Shown here one piece after another: positions 45,865 through 59,416 of a stretch of DNA of 64,000 bases. The DNA comes from Rhizophagus irregularis. Lineage: Eukaryota; Glomeromycota; Glomeromycetes; Glomerales; Glomeraceae. The notes beneath the pieces are model-generated. The model saw nothing but the letters and a program-made list of their open reading frames with translations, was not told the DNA's origin and searched no databases. The DNA lies in NCBI RefSeq assembly GCF_026210795.1, contig NC_089434.1, forward strand, positions 3,534,001-3,598,000, in the 5' to 3' direction. Both the position numbers and the translations under genes were made by a program. Each line of letters begins with the position of its first letter. Positions within the stretch are counted from its first letter, which is position 1.

Positions 45865-48800
45865 CAAAATTATAAAGCGGCTAAATAATTTGTACTACAA
45901 ATTTACGATTTAGTATTTATTATTATTTATTTCGACTGTTTCAAATTTTTTCTCGAAAATAATATAAGAAAAGTTTTATTCCGTATTTATTTTATATATA
46001 TACAGTATATACACATATCTGATATATATATATATTATTTTTATTAATTCGAACGATCAACTCGTCGACAAATATTTATTTATTTTTCTTTGGAAAGGAA
46101 ATTCCCGTTTTTTTTTCTTCCTTTATGAAAAACATCTAGAAAAAACTCCCAACAAATATTAGTAAATATGTGAACTTTTACAAAAAATTTTTATTCGATT
46201 TTTATATTAAATTAAACGAAATAATAAAAAGAAAAACATTTCTCGTAACACTGGCAGAATGCATATGTATGTACTGTACTATGTGTGTGACCAATGACCA
46301 ATTAAAATAAAATAATTTTTTTTTTTGGGATATTGTTTTAGTATTGTTACCCTATTTTATTGGGAACCAATCTTACACTCCGTTTGAATAATAAACAAAT
46401 ATCGGTCGAAGTCCGACAAATATTCACCGTTCAGCCATTATGAATATTGCAGTGACCAATGAAAATTAATGCTACTAATAATGATTTCAATATTGAATGA
46501 AAATATCGGTCATTAAAATCCCACATATTCCTAACAATAATTTTCTCTTATTTATTTTTTCTATTTTTTCTTAATCATGTGATGTGTAACAATGATTTTG
46601 ACATTTCGATGGCCCTCCGCGTTTATATTCAATACTACAATATGTATAACATAATATTTATATCGGTGTTTATCAAGATACCCTTTTCTTTGTGTAAATA
46701 TATTTAAAATATATATTTAAAATTTGTTTACATCTTGAAAATAACGGGACCTTTCGTTTCGTTCAGCTGAAAGCCTGAAATAAAGATAAAAAGAATAATA
46801 AAAGTAATTTTCTTTTTCTTTAATTATTTGGATGATTACATTTATTTCTAAAGAAAACCTAATTTGTTTTATCTTTCTTCTCCTTCAACACGTGTGGAGA
46901 AGTTTAATTTAAATATTTTGTGAGACCCGACTTCGATTCGTAAGACCAAGCGTAGTAATTTTGTTATAGTGTAAATATTATACACATATATAAATAGTTT
47001 AGTTACATTATTTATATTATAATATTTTTCCATTTTTTTTAAAAAATTAAACGGCACACAATTTATTTACTGTGTTTTTTTTTTAAAAAAAAAGTGGTCA
47101 CATAAAAGAAATAAGTGGTCACTGCAAAAGAAATAAAAAAAAATTGGTCACATGAAAGAAATAAAAAAAAAGAAGTGGTCACATAAAAGAATTTTCCGAT
47201 CTACTCACTTAATCTACACAAATTCTTGGCATAATAACAACAAAAAAAAAATTCTTGATACCTACTCTATTTTGTTCCATTTATTATATTATTATTACAC
47301 ATACTATATGTTTTAATAATAATAAAGTACAATCTCAATTACTCCGTCATTACTTATTCCATCATCAATAATAATAATATTATTTATTATTACAGTATTA
47401 CTATTAATTAAGGACCCGAACCGGAAAATAATTCGGATTAAGTTTAATATATCATAATACGTCGAGGCATAACCGAATAAAAAGATTTACATTATAAAGT
47501 TTTTTTTAAAATTATAGTAACTGATAAATATAAAAGTAAAAATAAAAAAAATACGTAATTTATACTGTACAACCAAGCTTTTTCGAGATATACATGTTTT
47601 TCTGACAAATTTCGTATATAATTGGGATGGGCGAGTGGCTATATCGGTTTACAGGACCGAATAATCGAATGAAAATGGGTCACGTAGCATTTTCACCAAT
47701 CAATGAAGGGCCTTCATTAACGTTAAAAAAAAATTTACTTTTCTCAATTCTCAATGCCGGATATCAGAGGATAATAAATAAACAACAAACAACGAAAAGA
47801 ATTTTTTCCAATTGTAAAATAGATATTATAATTGAAATAGCCACAATCAGAAATCCAGGATGGTAAACGTCATATTTGCATAAAATTTAATTGGATATAG
47901 TATCGTAAGTCATATAAGGAAAATATTCGGATAAAACTTTTTAATCAATCCGCTATCAACTACGTTATACTACATATTCGGACATTCGATTTATAGTAAT
48001 CTGCACATGACCAGCGGATAATTAGTTGTAAATGCGATTTATAATTAAAAAAATCTTTTCCTTTTTCTCGAAATAAAAAAGATTATCTGAATTATCTGAT
48101 CAATACTCATTTATCGGTTTCATATACAGATTTGTTGGTTGTAAAATAATGCATAATTAATTAAAAAAAATTACATAAATATATGGAAAGTTTAGTCTCA
48201 TTTTATTGTATTTTTTCCTTTTTTGTTAAAAGTTCATGTAAATCAATTAGTACTACTACTATAAAATAAATAGTTTTCGAATATATTTTTTTAAATTAGT
48301 ACAAGATTGAAACACTAAAAAATTTAGTTTCATGCGATGGCCAAAAAAATATTTTTTCGTATTATTCAAAAATGGAATTACAATTGATGGTTATAACCCT
48401 CTTTTGGTTTGAGTAATTACTACGGTTTATATGAGAAATCTATTATTAGTTATTTTTTTAATGCATAAAGTTGTACAGTATTTATATTACGTTACATTAT
48501 ACGATTTTTTCTTTGTTTACACAACTTTGTTTTTATTGTATAATAAGTAGGGTCATGGGTCGCATGACAAAAAAAATTTAATCTAAAATAATTATTGTAA
48601 TATCTTTTTTTAATTTACCAACTAAAGAAAAAAACAATAAAAATAATTATATAATTATATAATTATTGTTTAATCGATTAGGAATATGCGGGATTTTAAT
48701 GACCGATATTTTATGAGACATCCAATATTGAAAACGTTATTAGTAACATTAGTTCCTATTGGTCACCGCAGTATTCTTAAGATATCGGCCGAAGACAGAT

Positions 48801-50175
48801 ATCTCTTTTCCCCAATCCAATGGCTATTTAGTATTACAGCAAAAAAAAAATCTTTTATTGGCTATCAACTAAAGAAAAAAAGCAACAATAATAAATATTT
48901 ATTTTTTACTTATTAATAAAAAAAAATCTTTTATTGCGTCAACTAAAGAAAAAAGATAACAATAATAAATATTTATTTTTTACTCAATAAAAAAAAAATC
49001 TTTTATTGGTTTATTGGCTATCAACTAAAGAAAAAAACAACAATAATAAATATTTATTTTTTACTTATCAATAAAAAATTTTATTGGCTATAAAGAAAAT
49101 ATTTATTTAACAAAGAATTTTTTTTTTAAAGTTAGGTTACATTATATATACTGTTATATTCCTATAATAGTTAGAATATTAGAATGTCACATGGCGATGA
49201 ATGTAAAGTTAAAGAGTTTCAGGTAGGGTGGTCTGTCAACTCGATAAAGTTAGAATTTGTAATAATATTATTTGAATAATTTCAATGGTTATTATACTAT
49301 TATAAAAAAAATTTCGGAGTTGTTATCTTTTACATAGAAAGAAATATTGAAAATTTTATTTTTTTTAATTCGAATATATACCGAATATTATAAATGATAT
49401 TTTTTTATTAAAAAAATTATTATATAATATTAATTATAAACTAAAAGTTTTAAAATTTTCAAATCAATAATATATGGTGCAATTGATGCATCCTTAAATT
49501 TTATCCGAATAACTTTCACCCGAGCTGTTTGTAGAAAATAATTTGTAAGATTTTGAATATTTCCTGTTTTCTGTTTTAAATTCCGTATATGTTACATTAC
49601 ATGTAATCCATAAATATATATTTTTACGTAAATATGACGTTTTTAATGATATTTCTGTCTATTCTGTCTGTAAAAATAACGATTTAATTTAGCAATTTAG
49701 TTATCTAATTGGACGTAAATTCAAATTTGAGTGATTACCAACCGGCGTACTTGTTTACATAGTTTACGTACAAGATACAAGGAAGAGTTGTGCAATTTAT
49801 TATATACTTTTACATTTACGTCTTTGATAAGATAAAAAAAAAGATTTAAGGGTCAAAAAAAAAAAAATTATTATAATATAAAAAAAAAAATTATTATAAT
49901 AATATAAAAAAAAAATTTTTTATATAATTTTATTCATGCAAACCGCCCTGATTATATTACACAGTACATTATATTGTATTATACGCATATATGTATGATC
50001 ATTTATGCTTGTGTTTTTTCAAAAAAAATAATAAGGAAATAACAACTTTATTTTATTTTATTTACAAAAAATCGATTGATTCATATATTTTTAAAATTAT
50101 TATTTGCGATATTTATTTATTTTGTTAAAAATTTTTTTTAACAAACATTAAAATGATTATTCTTATCATTCATTT
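45865..50175. repeat. Segmental duplication, unit 1 (~4.3 kb)
   Basis: It runs collinearly with 50220-54390. Landmarks in both units are AATTATAAAGCGGCT, GGACCTTTCGTTTCGTTCAG, TACGTCGAGGCATAAC, GGGTCACGTAGCATTTTCAC and CAACCGGCGTACTTGTT. It begins just after copy D. Small ORFs such as 47627-47866 are not conserved in frame between units and are not called as genes. Confidence 0.85.
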
Positions 50176-50219
50176 AAAAAAAATATATATATATTTATCG
50201 AATATTATTGGCAAATCTA
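50176..50219. other. Junction lacking an expected gene copy
   Basis: The upstream-flank sequence (ATTATTCTTATCATTCATTT) is followed within about 40 bp by downstream-flank sequence (ATTATTGGCAAATCTATCG). In the next unit these two blocks are separated by about 1.4 kb containing copy E. The gene and its promoter appear to be deleted here. Confidence 0.65.
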
Positions 50220-53200
50220 TCGTATGGCAAAATTATAAAGCGGCTTTATAATTTGTACTACAAATTTACGATTTCAATGACGATTTATTTCGACTATTTC
50301 AAATTTTTTCCTCGAAAGATAAAATATAAGAAAAGGTTTATTCCGCATTTATTTTTAATATATATATACACATGTATATACTATTTTTATTAATTATAAC
50401 ATCAACTCGTCGACAAATATATATATATTTTTCTTCGGGAAGGAAATTCCCGTTTTTTTTTCTTCCTTTATGAAAACATCTAGAAAAAACTCAAAACAAT
50501 TATTAATAAATATATAAATTTTTACAAAAAATTTTTATTCGATTTTTATATTAAATTAAACGAAATAATAAAAAGAAAAACAGTTCTCGGAACACTGACA
50601 CTATGTCACAGAATGCATATGTACTATGTACTGTACTACTACTATGTGTGTGACCCATACCAATTAATTTTTTTTGGGGGGATATTGTTTTATTATGGTT
50701 ACCACTATTTTAATGGGAACCAATATCCATTCAGTTTGAATAATAAACAAATATCGGTCGAAGACTGACAAATATTCACCGTTCAGCCATTAGGAATACT
50801 GCGATGGTTTCAATAAATAAAAATATCGGTCATTAAAATCTCGCATATTCCATAACAATAATTTATTTTTTCTTAATCATGTGATGTGTAACAATGATTT
50901 CTATCTATGGTTTGACATGTCGATGACCAAGTTTATTTCATTTTTGCGTTTATATTCAATACTTACAATATGTATAACATAATATTTATTTCGACGTTTA
51001 TCAAGATACCCTTTTCTTTGTGTAAATATATTTAAAATATATATTTAAGGTTTGTTTACATCTTAAAAATAACGGGACCTTTCGTTTCGTTCAGCTGAAA
51101 GCCTGAAATAAAGAAAAAAAGGAATAATAAAAGTAATTTTCTTTTTCTTTAATTATTTGGGTGATTACATTTATTTCTAAAGAAACCCGATTTGTTTTAT
51201 CTTTCTTCTTCTCGTTATAGTGTAAATATTATACACATATAAAATAGTTATTATCATTCTTATAATTTTATATTATAATTTTTTTAAAAAAATTAAACGG
51301 TACACAATTTATTTACTGTGTTTTTTTTTTAAAAAAAAAAAGTAGTCACATAAAAGAAATTTCCGATCTACTTACGATCTACACAAATTCTTGGCAAAAT
51401 AACAACAAAAAAAAATCTCGATACCTACTCTATTTTATTTCATTTATTATATTATTATTACACATACTATATGTTTTAATAATAATAAAGTACAATCTCA
51501 ATTACTCCATCATTACTTATTCCATCATCATTAATAATAATAATATTATTATTACAGTACTACTATTAATTAAGGACCGAACCAAAATATTCGGATAAAA
51601 TTTTGCGTAGCGTATGAAAGTACTAATTCGGATTAAATTTAAATAATATATCATAATACGTCGAGGCATAACTTATTTTAAAATTTGATTTATTAGTACT
51701 ATAATTTAAACAAAAAAAGATTTATAATGTAAAAGTAAACATAAAAAAAATACGTAATTTATACTGTACAACGAGATATAAAAAAAATACACGTTTTTTT
51801 CTGACAAACTTCATATATATATAGCGAGTAGCTATATCGGTTACAGAACCGAATGATTGAATGAAAATGGGTCACGTAGCATTTTCACCAATCAATGAAG
51901 GGCCTGGAACTATAATAGACGTTAAAAAAAATTTACTTTTCTCAATTCTCAATGCCGGATAATAAATAAACAACAAACAACGAAAAGAATTTTTTTCCAA
52001 TTGTAAAATAGGTATTATAATTGACATAGCCACAATCATTATACAAATTCAGGATGGTAAACGTCATATTTGCATAAAATTTAATTGGATATAGTATCGT
52101 AAGTCATATAAGGAAAATATTCGGACAAAACTTTTTAATCAATCCGCCTTCCACTATGTTATACTACATATTCGGACATTCGATTTATAGCACATGATCA
52201 GCGGATAATTAGTCGTAAATGGGAAAAGATACGGAAGTTAAAGCTTTATATTTAAAACATCTTTTCCTTTTCCCTCGAAATAAAAAGATTATCTGAATTA
52301 TCTGATCAATACTCATTTATCGGCTTCATATACAGATTTGTTTGTTGTAAAATCATGCATAATTAATTAAATAAACTCACTTAAATATATGGAAATTTTA
52401 TTTTAATTTGTCTCATTTTATAACTGTTGTTGTATTTTTTCCTTTTTCATTAGATTGTTAAGATGATTGGTTTTTTTGCTTGAAGGAAAGGTGTTTTATC
52501 AAACTCTTTTTTCCCTCGGATATTATTGCCATTTTTGATAATCATTACATTTAATCATATTCCTTAAATTAAAAGGTTCATGTAAATGGACAATTAGTAT
52601 TTGGTACTACCATATAATAACTATTATGGTTTAAATAATTTTCATATATTATATATTTTTTAAATTAGTACAAGATTGAAACACTAAAAAAAATTTTCAT
52701 GCGAGTGGGCACTGGGCAGAATGTGGAAAAAAAAAAAAAATTTTTTTTCATAAAATATTATTCAAAATAGAATTACAATTGATGGTTATAATGGTTTAAG
52801 TAATTGTTACGGTTTATATGAGAAATATATTATTGGGTTGTTTTTTAATGCATAAAGAAAAATTGTGTTGTACAGTATTTATATTACGTTACATTATACG
52901 ATTTTTTCTTTGTTTAAGTGAGAAAGAGTTATTGCACAATCGTATGACAAAAAAAATTTAATCTAAAATAATTATATTTTTTTCTTTTAATTTACTAACT
53001 AAAGAAAATAAACAATAATAATAATTATATAATTATTGTTCAGTCGATTAGGAATATGCGGATTTTAATAACCGAGAGACATCCAAAATTGAAAACGTTA
53101 TTAGTAACATTAATTCCTATTATTGGTAACGGTCTTTGACCGATATTTATTTCCCCCATCCAATAACTATTTAACATTTATTTTTTTACAGCAAAAAACA

Positions 53201-54390
53201 AATCTTTGCCTATCAATTAAAGAAAAAAAAACAACAATAATAAATATTTATTTAACAAAGAAATATTTTTTTTAAAGTTAGGTTACATTTATATACGTTA
53301 TAATGTCACATGACGATGAATGTAGTGATATTTGAGTGATTGGTTAAAGAGTTTCAGGTAAGGTGGTCTGTGAAGGGGTCTGTCCACTCGATAAAGTTAT
53401 TGTTGACTTAAATTAAACGGGGGCAATAATATTAGGCTAATTTCAAGGGGTATTACTATTATAAAAAAAATTTCGGAGTTGTTATCTTTACATAAAAAAG
53501 AAATATTAAAAGAATTTATTTTTTTAATTCGAATACATACCCGAATATTATTGGGTATAAATGATAATTTTATTAAAAAAAATCTTATATAATATTAGAA
53601 AATTTTTTTATGTACTGAAAGTTTTAAAATTTCAAATCAATATATGGTGCAGTTGATGCATCCTTAAATTTTATCCGAAAAACTTTCATCCGAGCTGTTT
53701 GTAGAAAATAATTTGTAGATTTTGAATATTTCCTGTTTTCTGTTTTAAAATTCCGTATATGTTACATTACATGGATAAATATATATTTTTACGTAAATAT
53801 GACGTTTTTAATGATATAATTTCTCTTTTCTGTCTATAAAAATAACGATTTAATTTAGCAATTTAGTTATCTAATCGGATGTAAATTCAAAATTTAAGTG
53901 ATTACCAACCGGCGTACTTGTTTATATAGTTTTACATACAAAAGACAAGGAAGAGTTATTATATAGTTTTACATTTACGTTTTTGATAAGATAAGAAAAA
54001 AGAATTAAGGGTCCAAAAAAAAAGTAATTATTATAAAATAAAAAAAAAATTTTTTAATATAATTTTATTCATGCAAACCGCCCTGGTTATATTAACACAG
54101 TACGACATTACTGTATATACGCATATATGTATGATCATTTATGCTTGTTTTTTCAAAAATACTAACAATAATAATAATCTAGGGAAATAACAACTTTATT
54201 TTATATGATTCATGTGGTTTTAAAATTATTATTTACAGTATTTATTTATTTATTTATTTATCTTAAAAAATTATTTATAGTATTTATTTATTTATTTATC
54301 TACCTACAGTATTTATTTATTTTTGTTAAAAATTTTTTTAACAAACATTAAAAAGATTAATTCTTATCATTTATTTTAAAAAATTATATA
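50220..54390. repeat. Segmental duplication, unit 2 (~4.2 kb)
   Basis: Second unit of the duplication described at 45865-50175, ending with AACAAACATTAAAAAGATTA about 480 bp before copy E. Indels in homopolymers distinguish the units. No gene inside. Parts reappear, more diverged, downstream of copy E (58460-59100). Confidence 0.85.
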
Positions 54391-54849
54391 CTATGTAATT
54401 TTAAGCAAAAAAATTTTTATTCATTATTAAAGTATTAGTAATACTTAAGAAAAAATGGGTGAAAAAAGTTTTTTTTTGTATAAATAAACCTTCTGGCAGT
54501 TAACACAAATATTTTTTTAGGGAAAAAAAGTTCTTTCTTTTTCCTGCTTTGAAGAATTTTTTTTTCATTTCATATTATTTTTATTTTATTTATTTATATA
54601 CTTCTTCTCTTTGGTTCGTTCCTCTTTATGTGATATATATTTAAATATATATTAAAAAAAGAAACCGCAGGCTTTTTGATTCAATTTTCAAAAACAATAT
54701 TCGAAACTTCTAACAATAAAAACGTTCGTTGAATAAAATTCGGCTCAAAAAAAAATTTGTATTTTCTTTTGTATTAAAAAAAAAAAATTTTTTATTTAAA
54801 AAAAAAATTCTTGATTGAACAAAATATAATTCTTTAGAAAGGAGAAAAA

Positions 54850-55700
54850 ATGGAACACCTATCATTCACCTATATCGCTTCTCAATGGACCGATACTGAT
54901 AGTATTATCTCCTCTTATAGAAAAATTTGTAAACAACTTGCTATCTGTCAAGAAAAGTTACGTGAAGAACGTGAAAAAAAAGGACAAAAGAAACTCAGTA
55001 AATGTTCTCAGAAAGCTGCCCAACAATCACTACAATCTCAACATGAAGAAAATAATAATGTTTTAAACTTTAGCAACAAACTCAAACTACAGAAAGAAGT
55101 TTCTGCTTTACACGCAGAAGAAAAGCATTTAATTCGTATAAAGAATGCTTTATGGAGAAGTATGGGCCCATCATTTTGTGCCAGAAAAGAGAACAAACTT
55201 GTTTCTTCAAAAAGTTTAGAATGGTAAGTTTGAAGAATTCTTTTTTTTTTCTTTCGTAGAAAATATACCTTTAAAGGAAGTGATACGACATTAAAAGGGT
55301 TATTTATCTGTGTGGCAACCTATTTAGCATTTCACTCAAAAATTTTAAGGGGATAAATGAGCAAAGCATACAGCAAAAAAAACCTTGTCATTTTAACAGA
55401 ACCTTTTATTATAATGATTTATTTATCTTTTTAATTTTTCTCATTTCTTCTGTATTTTATAGTTCTTCTCCATACCAAAGAAAAGATGGACAACAAAAAA
55501 AATGTCTTACCAATGCAACCCAAACTCATTCATCATCATATGTGCCACGATATAATCGTTCTCTTCAAAATCGTAGAATTCAACGAAAAATAAGACATGC
55601 AAGTACAATCAATTCGTATATAAATTATTTTAGGCACTTACCAAGGCAAAACACAAATGATCCCTTCGCAACCCATATCTTTAATGGGACTAATTTCTGA
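54850..55700 (+). CDS. Copy E of two-exon gene family
   Basis: Exons 54850-55223 and 55463-55700 encode 203 residues. The N-terminus is SQWTDTDSIISSYRKICKQL then AICQEKL. The middle has KAAQQSLQSQHEENNN, followed by HLIRIKNALWRSMGPS and KLVSSKSLE. Exon 2 has a basic NRRIQRKIRHAS block and ends DPFATHIFNGTNF, without the final Tyr. The intron (55224-55462) contains a slightly altered form of the family block (GGAAGTGATACGACATTA). It is preceded by the GTGATATATATTTAAATATA promoter-like box (around 54630). Function unknown; no signal peptide. Confidence 0.8.
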
Positions 55701-56347
55701 TTATGCTCGATATTTAACTCCCATTTTAATTCAAACGATCCAAAATTCGTAATTTTATTTAATGGCAAGACTCGAATATTATTGGCAAATCTATCGCACC
55801 CTAACAATACTCATTATCGGCAAATATATCGGCTTTATAATTTGTTTTACGATGAATGGAGATTTCAATTTATTTATTTTTTCTCATTCAAACAACTGTT
55901 ACAACTTTCTTATTCGGTTAAGATAAATATAAAAAAATTTTTATTTCGTATTTTTTTATTCTATCTTTATTTATTCGGAATGTCAACAATCAACTTGTAA
56001 ACAAATATTTATTTATTTTTTGACCTTTTTATGGAGGAAAATTCTTTTTTTATCTTTCATTAAAAAATTTTTTATGAAAAACTAGTTTTGATTCTTGAAA
56101 CAATATTTACAATCGATTTTTTGTATTAAATAATAAAAACAAAGTCAGTATGCATACACATTCATTAAAAAATTTACGCGGGCAATTGATTCTCGGGGGA
56201 TTTTTGTTATTTTTTTATTCTCCCGCGCAAAATGGTTTGATTGATGATCATAATTGGCATAATGTTTGAAATTTTAGAAAATTTTTTTTTTAAACGCCAC
56301 AAAAATCACGTGGGGGATATGTGGTGAAATTTTTTTTTTTAGTATTG

Positions 56348-56483
56348 CTAAATATCACCGCTGGTGATTTTCAACTTACCAGAATTAGGGTAAAATTTTG
56401 GGCAGAATTAAAAATGTCATGAAACTCTGCCCGTTTATATTTGCTAATGCTGGTGCGGTGAGAATCACCTGCGATGAGATTTA
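56348..56483. mobile_element. ~136-bp MITE
   Basis: TAAATATCACCGCTGGTGAT at the left pairs with the reverse complement of AATCACCTGCGATGAGATTTA at the right. An inner GGGCAGA...TCTGCCC pair supports a hairpin. Confidence 0.6.
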
Positions 56484-57205
56484 ACAACACGCATAACTTT
56501 ATTAGGGTTTAAACTTATACAACATACAATTATTACCCAATTTTTTTTTATCTCAACAATATATATATATATAATTATCATTGTACTTAATTATTCTTAT
56601 ATCCTTTTATTATTATTTATATTAGATCTACAAATTTGATTATTAATAAAATTAATTACATTACATATAGTGTAATAAAATACAATATTTTCATTCCATC
56701 ATTACTTATTCCATCATCAATAATAATAATCGGATAAAATTTTACGTAACGTACACATATCGGATTAAAATAATTATATTTGTCTATCATGATAAAAGAA
56801 AGTAATTCGGATTTAAAAAAAAAACGCACGGACCTATTGATTTGTTAATTACTAATTAATTATTAAAAAATGATTGTATAATAGCTTGTAGTTTAAAATG
56901 ATAAGTAAACGTAAAAAAAAAAAAATTTGTAATTGCCGATCCGCATGTGATGGATAGAAAAATTATCGCAAATTTGTTTCCCCCATAGATAAGTAGATTA
57001 ATTTTTAATAAAATTTTTGTTGAAAAAACCTTGAGATTATATCTTTTTTATTCAAGTATTTAAAATTAATACTGTAAAACTTAAAATTTTACAAACAATT
57101 CTTTAAACATTACCAATTAGTCAAAATTTGGCAATATTTTGAATAAATTTAAAAAGAACCGGCTAAAAGCCTCAAATTTTATATTTACATACTTTTACAT
57201 ATGTA

Positions 57206-57389
57206 CAGTCTAACCTCGATATACCGATATTCGATATACCGATATACTATTAAAAACTTGTTATACCGATAAAATTTTATTTTCCCACTATATGTGAGGA
57301 CATATAAATATCGGTATAACTTTGATATAACGATATTTTCTAAAAATTTCATATATGTCCCGACATATCGTTATATAAAGGTTTGACTG
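57206..57389. mobile_element. Complete pogo-like MITE, 184 bp
   Basis: The ends CAGTCTAACCTCGATATACC and, in reverse complement, CAGTCAAACCTTTATATAAC are flanked by TA on both sides. It is the inverted, intact counterpart of 31554-31725. Confidence 0.85.
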
Positions 57390-57643
57390 TATTAATATAT
57401 TCTTTAAAAAAAAAAATTAATTGAAAAAATATGGATTTTTTTTATATTTGATTGAATGACTTCAAAACCTGCAAAAACTACCTAATTTAAGCAATTATTG
57501 ATTTTTTTGCGATTTTTTCAAAATTTTCAGTTTTTTAAGTAAATAACTCCGCGAAAATAAATTTTGATGCCGTAATGCCGGAATTACCTAGTGAATTTAT
57601 TAATTGTAGGTCGCAGTAGTTTAAGTATGTAAAATTGGGCGTA

Positions 57644-57780
57644 CTTAACGTACAGTGAGGGTGTACGATATTAACGTACAAACTGGCCCGAGTTTAGGAG
57701 TTATGCACTTCACGTGATAGCGTTAACGTTAATTCTGGCCAGTTTGTACTTTAATATCGTACACCTCACTGTACATTAAG
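57644..57780. mobile_element. 137-bp palindromic MITE
   Basis: The arms CTTAACGTACAGTGAGGGTG and, reverse-complemented, CTTAATGTACAGTGAGGTGT continue through TACGATATTAA and GTACAAACTGGCC. TTAA lies at both tips, but whether it is the target site is not clear. The core GGCCAGAATTA resembles the hairpin at 12756. Confidence 0.75.
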
Positions 57781-59314
57781 GAAACCCTATAAAATTATAT
57801 TTCATATTATGACGGATCATGAGTATACATCATTTTTGTTAAGACTGCGGTGGCAACGTACTGTAGTTTACTATATGAGTAGGTCTTACAATGCTTTAAA
57901 ATGATCTGCACCGCCCCCTAAATGAATTTAGATTATTATTAGTCTATCGTTCACATGCGGACTGGCAATTAATACATTTCATATATTATTTACGTAATGA
58001 TTATTAACCATATATAGTTTGTCAAAAATCCATTTGCATGCACCTTTTAATTTAAATGTGCTAAATTTTATTAAATGGACCAACAATCAAAAACATCTAA
58101 AATTACTTTTAATTACTTTTCCACAATGCCGATCTCGAGCTATTTAAGGGTGCAGGAAAAAAATTTTTACAATTAGAATTTTTTCAGGGTCGGAATCATG
58201 ATGCCAGCAAGCATCTAAAAAAGGCAATAAATTCTGGCTGACATTATCGATGTAAGGACGATAATTTTATGAAAAATATTTGGATAAAATCAATTATGTA
58301 ATATTAATATCTTGTGACTATTCTGCATTAATATTTGATTTTCAAATCGTTCTTTGTTTATAATCTAATCCGCTATACGCTATGTTCATTATACTGCACA
58401 ATTCGTAATACTCGGACATTCGATATATAGTAATCGTTATTATTAAGTTGATTTTCTTTTTTGTTTGAAGGGAAGACATTTTATCAACCTCTTTTTTTCC
58501 CGGTTTCGGATTTTCTCAAATTTCAATCAGGCAACTATCGACATTTCTTGGCTGATTTTCCTCTTGGCTTTGACGGTCGATCTTATCCAATTTGTAATTT
58601 CATTAAAAAAAAAAGTAATTTTTTTACCGTTTTTGATAGTCATTAACCATATTCCTCACGCATTTAAAATTAAAAGGTGCATGTGAATGGGCAATTATAA
58701 ACTATAAGTACTAGTATTCATATATTATGTATTTTTTAAATTACAAGATTGAAAGAAAAATACAATATTAAAAAATTTAGGTTCATACGAGGGGTTTGAC
58801 AACAGAATAATGAAAAGAGTTCTTTTCATATTATTCAAGTAGGCATTATATATTAATATATATCACTTTTCATTTAGAATAAATCTTATTAAAGCCAAAG
58901 AAAATGAAACGATAATTGATAGGTATAATCCTCTTGATTGGTAATATTCTAATAAATAATTGTTATGGTTTATATGAGAGATATATTATTATTATATTAA
59001 AAAAAAAAATTTATACAAAACAAAATGCTTTTTGTTATGCATAAAAATTTGAGTTGTACAGTATTACCATTACTTTCTATTGTATAATAAGTAGCAGCAT
59101 GGGTATGACGACTATGACGTGCAATTTTGTTGATCTACGCCGAAAATACCATATGTTTCGTCACAGGATATATTGGAACTATTCAGATTTCCACAATATT
59201 TGATGTGGATTTCCATGTGGATTTCCATGTGGATTTTACGTGGAAAAAATTTCCCGATGTTCATTTATTTTTACTCAAACTATATTTAAAATTGCAATTT
59301 TAAATATGTGTATT

Positions 59315-59416
59315 AGTTATATCCTGGCTAATTAGTAAAATTTTACTAGAATCGGATAAATGATCGGCCGATAGCCGATCATGTTTTGATTCATTCCAAT
59401 TAGCCAGGATATAACT
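59315..59416. mobile_element. 102-bp palindromic MITE
   Basis: AGTTATATCCTGGCTAATT at the left is exactly inverted at the right (AATTAGCCAGGATATAACT). The centre has its own palindrome, GATCGGCCGATAGCCGATC. Confidence 0.8.

Noticed and set aside
47635-47690. Possible tRNA-like stretch (GAGTGGCTATATCGGTT)
   Set aside because: No cloverleaf pairing or T-loop consensus could be made; no tRNA gene was found anywhere in the window.
47627-47866. 79-codon ORF in the segmental duplication
   Set aside because: The matching stretch in the second unit (about 51826-52055) has frame-breaking indels, so the frame is not conserved.
13855-54850. Nearly regular ~10-kb spacing of family start codons
   Set aside because: Starts are on both strands and D-E spacing is explained by two ~5-kb duplicated units, so the regularity is probably chance.
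58461-58686. Two overlapping ORFs of 61 and 73 codons
   Set aside because: They lie in the duplicated flank (compare 52470-52570), where neither frame is maintained.
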